Source of the DNA: Arthrobacter sp. ISL-72
Lineage (GTDB): Bacteria; Actinomycetota; Actinomycetes; Actinomycetales; Micrococcaceae
Direction: 5' to 3'
Length of the DNA stretch: 64,000 bases
Assembly (NCBI RefSeq): GCF_018613755.1
Contig: NZ_JAGGPP010000008.1
Location: 454,265 to 518,264 of the forward strand
Below the pieces are notes generated by a model. The model was given only the letters and a program-made list of their open reading frames with translations, was not told the origin of the DNA and did no database searches. Each line of letters starts with the position of its first letter. The stretch's first letter is position 1. Positions 1 to 10,410 of this stretch are shown in pieces. The position numbers and the translations under genes were made by a program.

Positions 1-76
1 CGGCAAGGGCCAGGCCGCCCGCGCGGCGCTGATTATTTCCGCGTGGGCCGATCAGTACCTCGACGCCGGACGGTAG
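1..76 (+). CDS. 3' end of a truncated CDS, unknown product
   Basis: An open frame runs from the window edge (frame beginning at base 2) to a TAG at 74-76 and encodes about 24 residues ending QYLDAGR. It may be the C-terminus of a gene starting outside the window. The tail overlaps the 3' end of the convergent BrkB-like gene by 44 bp, which is unremarkable in this dense genome. Too little is visible to name a family, and the frame could be fortuitous. Confidence 0.35.
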   Translation, partial: GKGQAARAALIISAWADQYLDAGR

Positions 77-1181
77 CGGACGTCCGGTCCCGTTCCACCG
101 GCGTCTTTCCGGGCTGGACCTGGCGGGCGCCCCAGCCGGTCACCTTGGCGGCCGGGGCGTTCTTCAGGTCTTCCTCCCGGACTGCGGACCAGGCCCCTGC
201 AACCAGGTAGACCTGGCTGACGAGGTTAAACCAGATGAGCAGCCCGATGATGATCGCGAACGGCGCCAGGATCGGGTTGCGGCCGGCGTTGGCGAGCAGC
301 TCCGTGCTGAAGATCTGCAACACGGTGGTTCCCACTGCGGACAGGATGGTTCCCTCCAGCAGGGCCTGCCGGGTAAGTTTCAGTCCGGCTGCGAGCCGGA
401 ACATGATGAAGGCGGTCATCCAGCCCAGCGCCAGCGGCACGCCCACCTTGATGGAGGTTGTCAGCGGCCAGGCCACCACGGGGTCCAGCTGCAGCTGCTC
501 TGTGACCCACCCGGCCGCGGTACCGAAAATCAGGGAGGCGCCGGCGCTGAGCACCAGCGCAACGCCCAGCAGCAGCAACGTCCCGGCGTCGCGGAGTTTC
601 TGGACCACCGGGTTCATCCTCAGCGGGCCAACCCGCTGCACGCCCCGAAGGCCTTCGCGGACGCCGGCCATCCAGCGCAGGGAGGTCACAACGGTGACCA
701 CGGCGGCAATTACCGCGGTCCAGCCGAGGCCGTCGGGGTTCAGCAGGTCCTGCGGATTGACCAGGCCTTCGCCGCCGTCCACCTGCACCAGCCCCGGAGC
801 ATTTGCCGCGACACTGCTGACGATCCGGTCAAGGAGCGACGGCTGCCCGCGCAGCAGCAGCCCCGCCACCGAAAAGCCGGTGGTCAGCAGGCCGGTGATG
901 GAGAAGAACATGTTGAAGCCGATGCCGGCGGCCATTAGCGGCCCGTGTTGCAGGTTGTAGTGCTGGAACGCCCGCACGGGACGGAAGGCATTCACGCGGG
1001 CAAGAAGCCACTGGAACATGGCCAGAAGCCCGGGCACGGCGCCGCCGCCGGAGCGGCGGACCTTGCTCCACTCGACCTTCTTCCGGCTTACTTCCAGCTT
1101 TAGCCGGTCGCGCTCAGTGGGAAGCGGAGGTTCAGTCCCCGTCGCCGGACGTGCCTCGCTCGTGGTCAGTTTCGATGCCAA
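33..1181 (-). CDS. YihY/BrkB-family inner membrane protein
   Basis: The 382-residue product has a charged cytoplasmic N-terminus (about residues 1-80), six hydrophobic segments (roughly 83-107, 155-175, 200-225, 233-262, 272-296 and 305-330) and a basic C-terminal tail, the layout of the YihY/virulence factor BrkB family (formerly annotated RNase BN). The family sits in the plasma membrane and its transported substrate is not established. The N-terminal stretch containing LKLEVSRKK looks cytoplasmic. The start chosen is a TTG at 1181, because the frame continues upstream of the next candidates (GTG at 1037, then an ATG). It overlaps the end of the LigT-like gene by 50 bp, so the true start could be downstream. 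Family call is firm, start uncertain. Confidence 0.85.
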   Translation of the reverse strand: MASKLTTSEARPATGTEPPLPTERDRLKLEVSRKKVEWSKVRRSGGGAVPGLLAMFQWLLARVNAFRPVRAFQHYNLQHGPLMAAGIGFNMFFSITGLLTTGFSVAGLLLRGQPSLLDRIVSSVAANAPGLVQVDGGEGLVNPQDLLNPDGLGWTAVIAAVVTVVTSLRWMAGVREGLRGVQRVGPLRMNPVVQKLRDAGTLLLLGVALVLSAGASLIFGTAAGWVTEQLQLDPVVAWPLTTSIKVGVPLALGWMTAFIMFRLAAGLKLTRQALLEGTILSAVGTTVLQIFSTELLANAGRNPILAPFAIIIGLLIWFNLVSQVYLVAGAWSAVREEDLKNAPAAKVTGWGARQVQPGKTPVERDRTSATVRRRGTDRPTRK

Positions 1182-1812
1182 AATCGAGCTCTTCCCGTAG
1201 CTGCCAAATGCCGTTGATGTCGTGCTCGTACAGCCCCATGCTAACCACCGGGAACGTGACGCGGTAATCCTTCAGCACCGTTTCGGCCTCGTCCAGGCTT
1301 TCCGGTGCCACGTCGTGGGCAATGGTGACATGCGGGTGGTACGCAAACGGCAGGTCCCGTTCAAGGGGCCCAGTCTGCAGCTGTTCGTGGAGGTTCACGC
1401 AGTGTTCAAAGCCCTCTTCGACGTTGAGGAAGACCACCGGCGAGACCGGCCGGAAGGAGCCGGTCCCGGAGATGGTCACCGTGAACGGCTCCTGCCGGCG
1501 GGCCACTTCGCGGACGTGGCTGCGCGTGGCTTCCCAGTCCAAGGTGGGCGTGGTGGTCACCAGGGTGATGTGTGCGGGGATGACACCGGCCATGGGGTCG
1601 CCGAACGATGCCCGCCAGCGCTGCAGCTCCGCGGCAATGTCCGGCGGGAATCCCAGGATGACGCCGACGCTCATTCCGTCAGTGCGGACCTGCCGGTCGC
1701 TTGGGGCGGTACCGCGGCCCACGGCAGCGTCATCGGCCTCAACGAAGGTTCCCCCGCCGCGGTAGGCGGAGCGGACGTTTTCATTGTCGGTGACTTTGCT
1801 GACGGATGACAT
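1132..1812 (-). CDS. 2'-5' RNA ligase / LigT-like cyclic phosphodiesterase family protein
   Basis: This 226-residue protein carries the two HxTx-type motifs of the 2H phosphoesterase superfamily: HITL in VIPAHITLVTTT and HVTI in YHPHVTIAHDV. Family members act on 2',3'-cyclic phosphates or 2'-5' linkages in RNA, and the physiological substrate here is unknown. The ATG at 1812 lies 5 bases beyond the trpS stop and gives tight coupling. A second ATG at 1674 (MSVGVILGF) would give a product closer to the usual family size, so the first 46 residues may be untranslated. It probably belongs to the xth-trpS transcription unit. Confidence 0.85.
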   Translation of the reverse strand: MSSVSKVTDNENVRSAYRGGGTFVEADDAAVGRGTAPSDRQVRTDGMSVGVILGFPPDIAAELQRWRASFGDPMAGVIPAHITLVTTTPTLDWEATRSHVREVARRQEPFTVTISGTGSFRPVSPVVFLNVEEGFEHCVNLHEQLQTGPLERDLPFAYHPHVTIAHDVAPESLDEAETVLKDYRVTFPVVSMGLYEHDINGIWQLREELDFGIETDHERGTSGDGD

Positions 1813-1816
1813 AGGG

Positions 1817-3768
<1,952 letters not shown>

Positions 3769-3778
3769 CCGCTCCACT

Positions 3779-4342
3779 CTAGTCGATGATGGTTCCGCTG
3801 ACGGGCTCGTCGGCACCACCGGAGGACTTGATCATGTCCCTGGCGTTGGTGGCGGTGATTTCGATGGTCTCCAGGGCACGGTGGATGGTGTCCTGGTCCG
3901 CAGCGTCACCCTTGGCCCGCTCCTGCTCGACGACGCGCACCTGGACCTGGACGATCTTGAAGGAGTGGTCCAGTTTCAGGTCGCGGACTTCATCCGCCTC
4001 GCTGCGGGATTTCACCAGCCGGGTCCCCCCGTGGTCCGCGCTGCCGGACGACGGCGCGCGGCCGGTGGCAGCGTTGAAGGCGTTCTGTGCATCGTTAAGT
4101 TTTGCGGTCGCCTTTCTGGCCGCCTTCTGGATGCTGAAGACGACGAACGCCGCCAGCGCGAGCCAGAACCCGGCAATGACCGCCACAACCCAGCCGACGA
4201 CGTCGTTCTGGTTGGCCGCAAAGACGACGGCCACCACGAAGGCGATGACAAACACCATCATTCCGGGGCCGCTGATACGGAGCATGGAGAACCCGCCCTT
4301 GGCCGGGTTGGACGCAGAGTGAGGGTTACCCAAAGATCGCAT
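3779..4342 (-). CDS. small two-TM membrane protein of unknown function
   Basis: A 187-residue protein with two adjacent hydrophobic helices (about residues 27-45 and 48-70), then a cytoplasmic Ala/Lys-rich region and a C-terminal helical part with VQVQVRVVEQERA and a conserved-looking HRALETIEITATNARDMI segment. No catalytic motif is visible. The initiator ATG at 4342 is preceded by a GACAAT hexamer six bases upstream, suggesting a leaderless mRNA. It is followed 10 bp later by xth. Its function cannot be assigned from sequence. Confidence 0.8.
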   Translation of the reverse strand: MRSLGNPHSASNPAKGGFSMLRISGPGMMVFVIAFVVAVVFAANQNDVVGWVVAVIAGFWLALAAFVVFSIQKAARKATAKLNDAQNAFNAATGRAPSSGSADHGGTRLVKSRSEADEVRDLKLDHSFKIVQVQVRVVEQERAKGDAADQDTIHRALETIEITATNARDMIKSSGGADEPVSGTIID

Positions 4343-4348
4343 GCCCCC

Positions 4349-4354
4349 ATTGTC
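4349..4354 (-). promoter_or_regulatory. -10 hexamer of a probable leaderless promoter
   Basis: On the minus strand GACAAT is followed by six bases (GGGGGC) and then the ATG of the 187-residue membrane protein at 4342. This spacing would place +1 at or next to the start codon. Confidence 0.45.
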
Positions 4355-4414
4355 TCAAACCCCCGGGAGTGGGAATGGACGCTTCCACCCCGGGCGAACG
4401 TTACTGCAGGACAG

Positions 4415-5248
4415 CTACTTCAGGAACAGCTTCCGCAGGCGCCCGGCCGTGAGCAGGACCCCGAGCACGATCATCACCAGGTAGTACCCGATGTGGATCG
4501 CGGTGGCGGGACTGAATGTGCGCACGCTGATCTGCCGGAGCAGCTCCACCCCGTGCCACAGCGGCATCGCCTGGATGAACCACTGGATGTACTGGGGATA
4601 CACACTGAGCGGGTAGAACGTGGCGCTGAAAAGGAACATGGGAAGCATCACGAAATTGATCCAGTCCATCTGCTGGAAAGTCTTCATGAAGCTGGTGATC
4701 CCCATGCCGAAGCTGGCGAAACCGAAGGCGATCAGCACCGAGGCCGGAATCATGAGGATGGCCCACGGAGTGGTGATGAGCCCCATGAGACCCATCACGG
4801 CGGTGAAGCCGGTGGCGTACAGCAGCCCGCGCAGCAGTGCAAGGAAGATCTCGCCCATGGCAACGTCCAGCGGACCCAGGGAGGTGTAGAGCATGCCCTG
4901 GTACAGCTTGGCGAAGTTCATCTTGAAGAAGACGTTCCAGGTGGAGTCGTAGATGGCGCCGTTCATGGCTGAGACGGCCAGGAGCGCCGGTGCGATGTAC
5001 GCGGCGTAGCTGATTTCCTGGCCGCCGGGACCCTCCACGGCACCGACGATTGCCCCCAGGCCCACGCCCATCGAGATCAGGTAGAGCACCGGCTCGAAGA
5101 AGCCCGAAAGCATCACCATCCAGTTGCTGCTCTTGGTGGCCATCAGCCCGCGGGCAATGACCGCCTTGACGTTACGCGAGTACATCGGCCCGAAGCGGCG
5201 GTTCCGCGCCGCCTCCGTGACGCTGTGGCCTTCGGTGAGTGTGCTCAT
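4415..5248 (-). CDS. ABC-2 type transporter permease (second subunit)
   Basis: The 277-residue product has six hydrophobic segments and the ABC-2 permease signature region around SMNGAIYDSTWNVFFKMNFA and the PLFLFSATFYPL-like segment (here LPMFLFSATFYPLSVYP) that precedes the last helices. It is the membrane half of an exporter of the nodulation NodJ/daunorubicin-resistance (DrrB) type. Its ATG overlaps the stop of the upstream permease (ATGA), so the two permeases are translationally coupled and likely form a heterodimer driven by the ATPase gene upstream. The exported substrate is unknown. Confidence 0.92.
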   Translation of the reverse strand: MSTLTEGHSVTEAARNRRFGPMYSRNVKAVIARGLMATKSSNWMVMLSGFFEPVLYLISMGVGLGAIVGAVEGPGGQEISYAAYIAPALLAVSAMNGAIYDSTWNVFFKMNFAKLYQGMLYTSLGPLDVAMGEIFLALLRGLLYATGFTAVMGLMGLITTPWAILMIPASVLIAFGFASFGMGITSFMKTFQQMDWINFVMLPMFLFSATFYPLSVYPQYIQWFIQAMPLWHGVELLRQISVRTFSPATAIHIGYYLVMIVLGVLLTAGRLRKLFLK

Positions 5249-6072
5249 TGCCCCAGCCTCCGCACGAACTGCCGCTTGGTGAGCACCCAGCCCACCACGG
5301 CCAGGCCCACCAGGAACACGATGTGCAGGATGGTCAGCAGCGGGGACTCCTCATAGCCGTAGCTGAAGACCCGGCCCAGTTCGGTGCCGTGCCAGATCGG
5401 GGAGATCCAGCCGATCCACCGCACCACAAGCGGCAGGGTGTCGAGCGGGAAGAAGGTGCCCGAGAACAGGAACAGCGGCATCACGATGAACCTCATCACC
5501 ATGGCGAACTGGCCCTTGTCCTCCTTGATGGAGGCGGCGTAGGCCATAAGCGGCAGGCCGAACGAGAGCCCTGCGAGGGTGGCCACCAGGACGGACACCC
5601 AGCCCCAGCCGCTCGGAGACGCGCCGAAGAGGGCCACCACCACGAAGTAAATGGCCGACTGAAGCAGGAACCGCAGGGTCACCGCCATAATGTGGCCGGT
5701 GGCGATCTGTTCCGGGGTGAGCGGGGAAGCATGCGGGCCGTAGTACACGCGCCGCCACTTGAAACCGTCCATCACGGGGAACGTGAATTCGTTGGCTGCG
5801 GTCATAACGGCCGCCGAGATCAGCAGGGCGGGAGCGATGAAGGCAAGGTAGCTGACACCGCCGAAGGCTGCTTCGCTGTTCGTGTCCACCAGCGTGGCCA
5901 GGCCAACGCCCATGGCGAACAGGTAGGCCACCGGCTGGCCTACGCCGTACATGACGATGGTCCAGCCGTAGCCCTTCATGACCCGGAGGACCTGCTCCGC
6001 GTAGTAGAAGGAGCCCCACCGGCGCGCACGGGCAGCGGACACAGCCGGCGGGTGGGCACGCTGCTCAGTCAA
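5245..6072 (-). CDS. ABC-2 type transporter permease (first subunit)
   Basis: About 275 residues with six membrane segments and the same RRVYYGPHASPLTPEQIATG / PLFLFSGTFFPLDTLP pattern as its downstream partner, showing that the two permeases are paralogues. The start is taken as the TTG at 6072, which overlaps the ATPase stop codon (the TGA is at 6067-6065) and gives the usual coupled arrangement. An ATG at 6129 would reach 65 bp into the ATPase gene and is less likely. It forms an ATPase-permease-permease operon of the DrrAB/NodIJ class, for export of a drug, lipid or glycan; no substrate can be read from the sequence. Confidence 0.9.
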   Translation of the reverse strand: MTEQRAHPPAVSAARARRWGSFYYAEQVLRVMKGYGWTIVMYGVGQPVAYLFAMGVGLATLVDTNSEAAFGGVSYLAFIAPALLISAAVMTAANEFTFPVMDGFKWRRVYYGPHASPLTPEQIATGHIMAVTLRFLLQSAIYFVVVALFGASPSGWGWVSVLVATLAGLSFGLPLMAYAASIKEDKGQFAMVMRFIVMPLFLFSGTFFPLDTLPLVVRWIGWISPIWHGTELGRVFSYGYEESPLLTILHIVFLVGLAVVGWVLTKRQFVRRLGQ

Positions 6073-6988
6073 CGAGGCTCCTACCGGTGAGGCGGAGGAA
6101 GACGTCCTCCAGCGAGGACCTGCGCACAAGGGAAGTGAGCGGACGCAGTCCGCGGGCAGAGACCTGCTCCAGGGCGGCCTCGCCGTCGTGGGCGTAGATC
6201 AGCACCCTGTCCGGCAGGGTTTCCAGCCGTTCGCCGATGCCCTCGAGTTCGGCACCGATGGTGGCATTGCGTTCCGAGCCGAAGCGCAGCTCCAGGACTT
6301 CACGGGTGGAGTACTCCCGGATCAGGCTGGCAGGTGACCCCTCGGCCATGATCCGCCCCTTGTCCACCACGATCAGTCGGTCGCACAGCTGTTCGGCCTC
6401 GTCCATGTAGTGCGTGGTCAGGATGAGCGTGACGCCTTGTTCCTTGAGCCGGAACAGCCTGTCCCAGAGGATGTGCCGGGCCTGCGGGTCAAGGCCGGTG
6501 GTGGGCTCGTCCAGCAGCAGGATGCGGGGTTCGTTGATCAGCGAGCGCGCAATGGTCAGCCGGCGCTTCATGCCGCCGGAGAGTGCGTCCACCTTGGACT
6601 TGGCCTTGTCCGTCAGCTGGGCGAACTCCAGCAGCTCGTCCGCCTTGGGCCGCAGGTAGCTCATGGGCAGCCCGAAGTACCGGCCGTAGACCAGCAGGTT
6701 GTCGCGGACCTTGAGCTCTTCGTCGAGGTTGTCCTGCTGCGGCACGACGCCCAGGTGGGCGCGGACCTCCGGCCCGTGGCTTTCCGGATCCAGCCCCATG
6801 ATGGACAGGCTTCCGGAGGTGCGCTGAGAGACCCCGCCGATCATCTTCATGGTGGTGGACTTGCCCGCCCCGTTCGGACCCAGCAGGCCGAAAGCCTCCC
6901 CGGCGGGAACACTGAACGAAATGCCGTCCACGGCGATCACATCGCCATAAGTCTTGGTGAGGTTTTCGGCGGTGATGACGTACTGCAT
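6065..6988 (-). CDS. ABC transporter ATP-binding protein, DrrA/NodI type
   Basis: The 307-residue ATPase shows Walker A GPNGAGKST, signature LSGGMKRRL, Walker B ILLLDEPTTGLD and the H-loop TTHYMDEAEQL. The C-terminal extension of about 90 residues is typical of the daunorubicin-resistance ATPase family. The ATG at 6988 (MQYVITAENL) has an AGGGCG ribosome site 6 bases upstream. GTG codons at 7045 and 7078 would add 19-30 residues of unconserved sequence. It heads the exporter operon with the two permeases downstream and supplies energy at the cytoplasmic face. Confidence 0.93.
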   Translation of the reverse strand: MQYVITAENLTKTYGDVIAVDGISFSVPAGEAFGLLGPNGAGKSTTMKMIGGVSQRTSGSLSIMGLDPESHGPEVRAHLGVVPQQDNLDEELKVRDNLLVYGRYFGLPMSYLRPKADELLEFAQLTDKAKSKVDALSGGMKRRLTIARSLINEPRILLLDEPTTGLDPQARHILWDRLFRLKEQGVTLILTTHYMDEAEQLCDRLIVVDKGRIMAEGSPASLIREYSTREVLELRFGSERNATIGAELEGIGERLETLPDRVLIYAHDGEAALEQVSARGLRPLTSLVRRSSLEDVFLRLTGRSLVD

Positions 6989-7186
6989 CTGTTCGCCCTG
7001 GCTCTGGGTGCTGGTTTGTTTGCTGGACAGTTCTTCATTGGACACAAGTTCAGGCACCCACACCACGGTAGTACTCACGTTCGAACAAAGAAAGAGCCGG
7101 ATCTCAAAAAATCCATTCGATTTGGTCCGGCCGGCACCAAGCGAACGCGGAGCCGGCGCCCCTCTCAAGGGTCGCCGGGACGCGTC

Positions 7187-7441
7187 CTACTTTTCCTCTC
7201 CGCGGAGGACGTGCAGGCGCTGGCGGAACTCCGTTTCGTCGATTTCCCCGCGGGCGTAACGTTCCCTCAGCACTCCCTCACCGCCCTGCCGCGCCGCCCA
7301 CCGGTGGTTGGTCCGCCACGTGCGCCGCGCGATGAAGATGAACAGGCCGATGACCAGGATCCAGAACAGCGGAAACAGCAGGAACCAGGGCGGCAAACCG
7401 CCGTCGTACCACGGTCCGACCGTGCCTATTGCTGTCAACAT
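7187..7441 (-). CDS. SHOCT-type small membrane protein
   Basis: An 84-residue protein with one strongly hydrophobic helix (about residues 17-38, LPPWFLLFPLFWILVIGLFI) and a C-terminal GEGVLRERYARGEIDETEF segment, the short C-terminal (SHOCT) motif found in many bacterial mini-proteins. SHOCT motifs are thought to mediate oligomerisation or binding; the specific role is not known. It lies between the ABC exporter and the two-component system without clear operon linkage to either. Confidence 0.85.
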   Translation of the reverse strand: MLTAIGTVGPWYDGGLPPWFLLFPLFWILVIGLFIFIARRTWRTNHRWAARQGGEGVLRERYARGEIDETEFRQRLHVLRGEEK

Positions 7442-7574
7442 GTCAGCTCCAAACTCTCAACGAGCCGTCCTTCGGCTCTGCTTCAAGTCTGGTTTCCGGT
7501 CCGATTGGCGTCGTCCGACGGCGGGAGGCACTTGCGCCGTCACCCCTACTCCCCGGGGAGGCAGGCAGGCGGGG

Positions 7575-8240
7575 TCAGCTGCTCCAGCCGGGACGCACCA
7601 GGCCGGATTCATACGCCAGCACTACCAGCTGGGCGCGGTCACGGACCTGCAGCTTGGCCATGATCCGCGAAACGTGGGTCTTGGCCGTCAGCGGAGTGAT
7701 GAAAAGGCGACCGGCGATCTCGGCGTTGTTCAGTCCCTCCCCCACCAGCCGGAGCACTTCCTTCTCACGGTCGGTGACCGCGCCGAGGGACTTCGGCTGG
7801 CCGGCGGCACGGGACTGCACGGCCAGCTGCGCCATGATCCGGCGGGTCACCGACGGCGACAGGAGGGCGTCGCCGTCGTGCACCACGCGCACCGCGCGGA
7901 GCAGTTCCTCCGGTTCGGTGTCCTTGACCAGGAAACCGGCGGCGCCCGCGCGCACGGCCTCGGCGATGTACTCGTCCAGTTCGAAGGTGGTGAGGATGAT
8001 GACCCTGGTTCCGGGCAGGGAAGGATCGGCCAGGATCAGCCGCGTGGCTTCCAGTCCGTTGCCCTGCGGCATGCGGATGTCCATCAGGACGACGTCGGGC
8101 TTTTCCCGTGCCGCGAGCCGGACTGCGTCGGACCCGGTGCCGCATTCGGCCACGACTTCCATGTCCGGTTCGGCGTCCAGGAGTGCGCGGAATCCGGCGC
8201 GGATGAGCGTCTGGTCATCGGCGATCAGGATGCGGATCAC
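7575..8240 (-). CDS. NarL/FixJ-family two-component response regulator
   Basis: The 221-residue protein has an N-terminal receiver domain (acidic pair DD at 8-9, phospho-acceptor Asp54 in VVLMDIRMP, Thr in ILTTFE, Lys in FLVKDTEPEE) and a C-terminal LuxR-type HTH beginning at VTDREKEVLRLVGEG with NAEIAGRLFITPLTAKTHVSRIMAKL. The GTG at 8240 overlaps the kinase stop codon (GTGA), so it is co-translated with its sensor. It should be a DNA-binding regulator phosphorylated by the adjacent histidine kinase. The signal and targets are not apparent, though the ABC exporter nearby is a conventional candidate. Confidence 0.95.
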   Translation of the reverse strand: MIRILIADDQTLIRAGFRALLDAEPDMEVVAECGTGSDAVRLAAREKPDVVLMDIRMPQGNGLEATRLILADPSLPGTRVIILTTFELDEYIAEAVRAGAAGFLVKDTEPEELLRAVRVVHDGDALLSPSVTRRIMAQLAVQSRAAGQPKSLGAVTDREKEVLRLVGEGLNNAEIAGRLFITPLTAKTHVSRIMAKLQVRDRAQLVVLAYESGLVRPGWSS

Positions 8241-9388
8241 GGCTGCTCCCCCTCCGCAGTGCCGTCCAGCGGCAGGACCGCCTGGACCCGCCACCCCGGG
8301 TCCAGGGGCAGGTACCGGACCGTGCCGCCCAGCGCCGCTGCCCGTTCACGCATCCCGGTAAGGCCGTTGCCCTCCGGCGCGCCGGCGGCGCCGCGGCCGT
8401 CGTCGTCGACCGTAACGGTCAGGCGGCCGGCGTCCGGGCCGTCTTCCGGAATGTCAAGCACGACGGCGGCCCGGCTGGCACCGGCGTGCCTGACCACGTT
8501 GGTGAGCGCCTCCTGGACGATCCGGTAGGCAGCCTCCTGCACGGCTGCGCCAGGCTGCCGGGAGGATTTCGGCAGCCTGACATCCAGCCCCACGTCCAGG
8601 CCGGTCCGGCGCGCGTTCTCGGCCAGCCCGGGAAGTTTCCGCAGTCCCGGCCCTTCGGCCGGACGCAGCGGGACGTCGTCCCGGAGGACACCCAGCAACT
8701 GGCGGACCTCGTCCAGGGACTCCTTGCTTGCCGCCTTGATGGCTTCGAGGGCAGGGCGGAATTGCTCCGGATCCCGGTTCCCCAGATGCAGTGCCACGGA
8801 CGCCCGGACGTTGATCATGGACAAGGAGTGCGCCACGACGTCGTGAATGTCACGGGCCAGGGCGAGGCGGTATTCGTCCCGCGCGGCCTGCTCCCGGGAC
8901 TCCTGCTGGCGGCGCCTTTCGGCCGCCCGTTCACGGCGAAGCCTGGCGCCCTCCCCCAGCAGCACCAGGATCACCAGCCACGACGTTCCCGCCACGGCAC
9001 GGATCAGTGCACCCTCGTCGCCGGTGGCCACGAAGTAGCCCACCAGGGCAGCGGCGCAGGCCGCCACCACTGTCCACGTTTGCCAGCGCCGGCCGGCGGC
9101 GGCCGAGAAGATGATGGCAAGTGCGAGGGACAGCGGAACGGGGCCCCAGGGGTAGTCGGAGGCCAGGTATAGGAGGGTTGCGGCGGCAGCGATCGGCAGC
9201 ATGATCCCGGGGGCCCTTCGCCGCAGGGACAACGCCGCCGGACCGGCCAGGAGCAGCGCAAAGGCCAGCGCGTCCAAGGGCGGGTGGTCCGGCTGCCGCG
9301 CGGAGGCAAACAGCGTGCCAACCACCTGGACCACCGCCACCGCCGCCACCACGAAGGCGGTGGGAGGACCTTGGAATCGGCGCGGCAT
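8237..9388 (-). CDS. sensor histidine kinase (HisKA_3 type)
   Basis: A 383-residue membrane sensor. The N-terminal half has about five to six hydrophobic helices, then a HisKA_3 dimerisation/phosphoacceptor domain with the H-box ALARDIHDVVAHSLSMINVR, and an HATPase domain with N-box VQEALTNVVRHAG and G-box DDDGRGA..GNGLTGMRERA. This is the NarX/DesK-like class pairing with NarL regulators, and the regulator overlaps its 3' end. The ATG at 9388 has TAGGCT six bases upstream, so the transcript is probably leaderless. There is no extracellular sensing domain of note, so it may sense within the membrane. Confidence 0.95.
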   Translation of the reverse strand: MPRRFQGPPTAFVVAAVAVVQVVGTLFASARQPDHPPLDALAFALLLAGPAALSLRRRAPGIMLPIAAAATLLYLASDYPWGPVPLSLALAIIFSAAAGRRWQTWTVVAACAAALVGYFVATGDEGALIRAVAGTSWLVILVLLGEGARLRRERAAERRRQQESREQAARDEYRLALARDIHDVVAHSLSMINVRASVALHLGNRDPEQFRPALEAIKAASKESLDEVRQLLGVLRDDVPLRPAEGPGLRKLPGLAENARRTGLDVGLDVRLPKSSRQPGAAVQEAAYRIVQEALTNVVRHAGASRAAVVLDIPEDGPDAGRLTVTVDDDGRGAAGAPEGNGLTGMRERAAALGGTVRYLPLDPGWRVQAVLPLDGTAEGEQP

Positions 9389-9394
9389 ACTCCG

Positions 9395-9400
9395 AGCCTA
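9395..9400 (-). promoter_or_regulatory. -10 hexamer TAGGCT of a probable leaderless promoter
   Basis: The hexamer TAGGCT is separated by CGGAGT (6 nt) from the histidine kinase ATG at 9388. No ribosome-binding sequence precedes the ATG. Confidence 0.5.
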
Positions 9401-9434
9401 GCCGTGGAGCCGCCCCGCGTCGTCGGCTTAACGG

Positions 9435-9472
9435 CGTAGGGCGCCTACTCCTTCCGGAGTAGGCGCCCTACG
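9435..9472 (-). terminator. hairpin terminator downstream of glyA-folD
   Basis: A perfect 17-bp inverted repeat (arms 9435-9451 and 9456-9472) with a TTCC loop lies 18 bp after the folD stop and just upstream of the histidine kinase promoter. There is no T-run on the minus strand, so it may act as a Rho-assisted or mRNA-stabilising end. Confidence 0.7.
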
Positions 9473-9490
9473 GCGATCGGGTCCGCGAAA

Positions 9491-10402
9491 TCAGGCCCTG
9501 CCGGCGCGGCTTTCCGACGCCAGTTGGCGTTCCGCGGCTTCCACCACATTGGTCATGAGCAGCGCCACGGTCATGGGACCGACGCCGCCTGGGTTCGGCG
9601 AAATCCAGCCGGCCACCTCGGCAGCGGCGGGATCGATGTCGCCGTGGACCCTGCTTTTGCCCGTCTCGGGGTCGGTTTCACGGGTGACACCGACGTCGAT
9701 CACTGCCGCGCCCGGCTTGACGTCTGCAGCCTTGACGATGTGCTTGGCACCCGCCGCGCCCACAATGACGTCCGCCTGCCGCAGCAGCTCCGAGAGGTTC
9801 TCGGTTCCGGTATGCGTCAGAGTCACCGTGGCGTTCACGGCCCGCCGGGTGAGCAGCAGGCCGATCGAGCGGCCGATCGTGACGCCGCGGCCGACCACCA
9901 CGACGTGCTTGCCAGAGAGGCTGTAGCCGTTGCGCTCCAGGAGTTCGATGACGCCGCGGGGCGTGCACGGCAGCGGCGAGGTGATCTCGTCGTTGACGTT
10001 GAGCACCAGCCGGCCAAGGTTGGTCGGGTGCAGGCCGTCTGCATCCTTGGCGGGGTCGATCCGCTCGAGGATGGCGTGCGTGTCCAGATGCTTGGGCAGC
10101 GGCAGCTGCACGATGTACCCGTGGCAGGCGGGGTCCGCATTGAGATCGTCAATGAGGGCCTCGACCTGGGCCTGGGTGGCGTCCGCCGGGAGCTCCCGTT
10201 GGATCGAGTTCATCCCGATCTCCACGGACTGCTTGTGCTTCATGGACACGTACAGCTGCGAGGCGGGGTCCGCGCCCACGAGCACGGTGGCAATGCCCGG
10301 AGTGACGCCGCGGGCCTTCAGCGCCGCGACACGCTCGACCAGCTCGGACTTGATGGCGGCAGAGGCTGCCTTGCCGTCAAGGATCTTCGCGGTCTGCGCC
10401 AT
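9491..10402 (-). CDS. folD: bifunctional methylenetetrahydrofolate dehydrogenase / cyclohydrolase
   Basis: FolD interconverts 5,10-methylene-THF and 10-formyl-THF in the cytoplasm. The 303-residue protein has the catalytic-site segment [16 protein letters not shown] (active Tyr/Lys), the [13 protein letters not shown] motif, [11 protein letters not shown] and the NADP-binding [17 protein letters not shown]. The VGRGVTIG variant replaces the more common VGRSNIVG, as in other actinobacterial FolD proteins. The ATG at 10402 is chosen; the in-frame GTG at 10417 would overlap the glyA stop and is also possible. It follows glyA directly, so both belong to the ZTP-riboswitch-controlled one-carbon operon. 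Confidence 0.96.
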   Translation of the reverse strand: MAQTAKILDGKAASAAIKSELVERVAALKARGVTPGIATVLVGADPASQLYVSMKHKQSVEIGMNSIQRELPADATQAQVEALIDDLNADPACHGYIVQLPLPKHLDTHAILERIDPAKDADGLHPTNLGRLVLNVNDEITSPLPCTPRGVIELLERNGYSLSGKHVVVVGRGVTIGRSIGLLLTRRAVNATVTLTHTGTENLSELLRQADVIVGAAGAKHIVKAADVKPGAAVIDVGVTRETDPETGKSRVHGDIDPAAAEVAGWISPNPGGVGPMTVALLMTNVVEAAERQLASESRAGRA

Positions 10403-10410
10403 AGACGGGT

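Noticed and set aside
7078..7168. Longer start of the ABC ATPase at 7078 or 7168
   Set aside because: The extra residues are not conserved, and the ATG at 6988 has a ribosome site.
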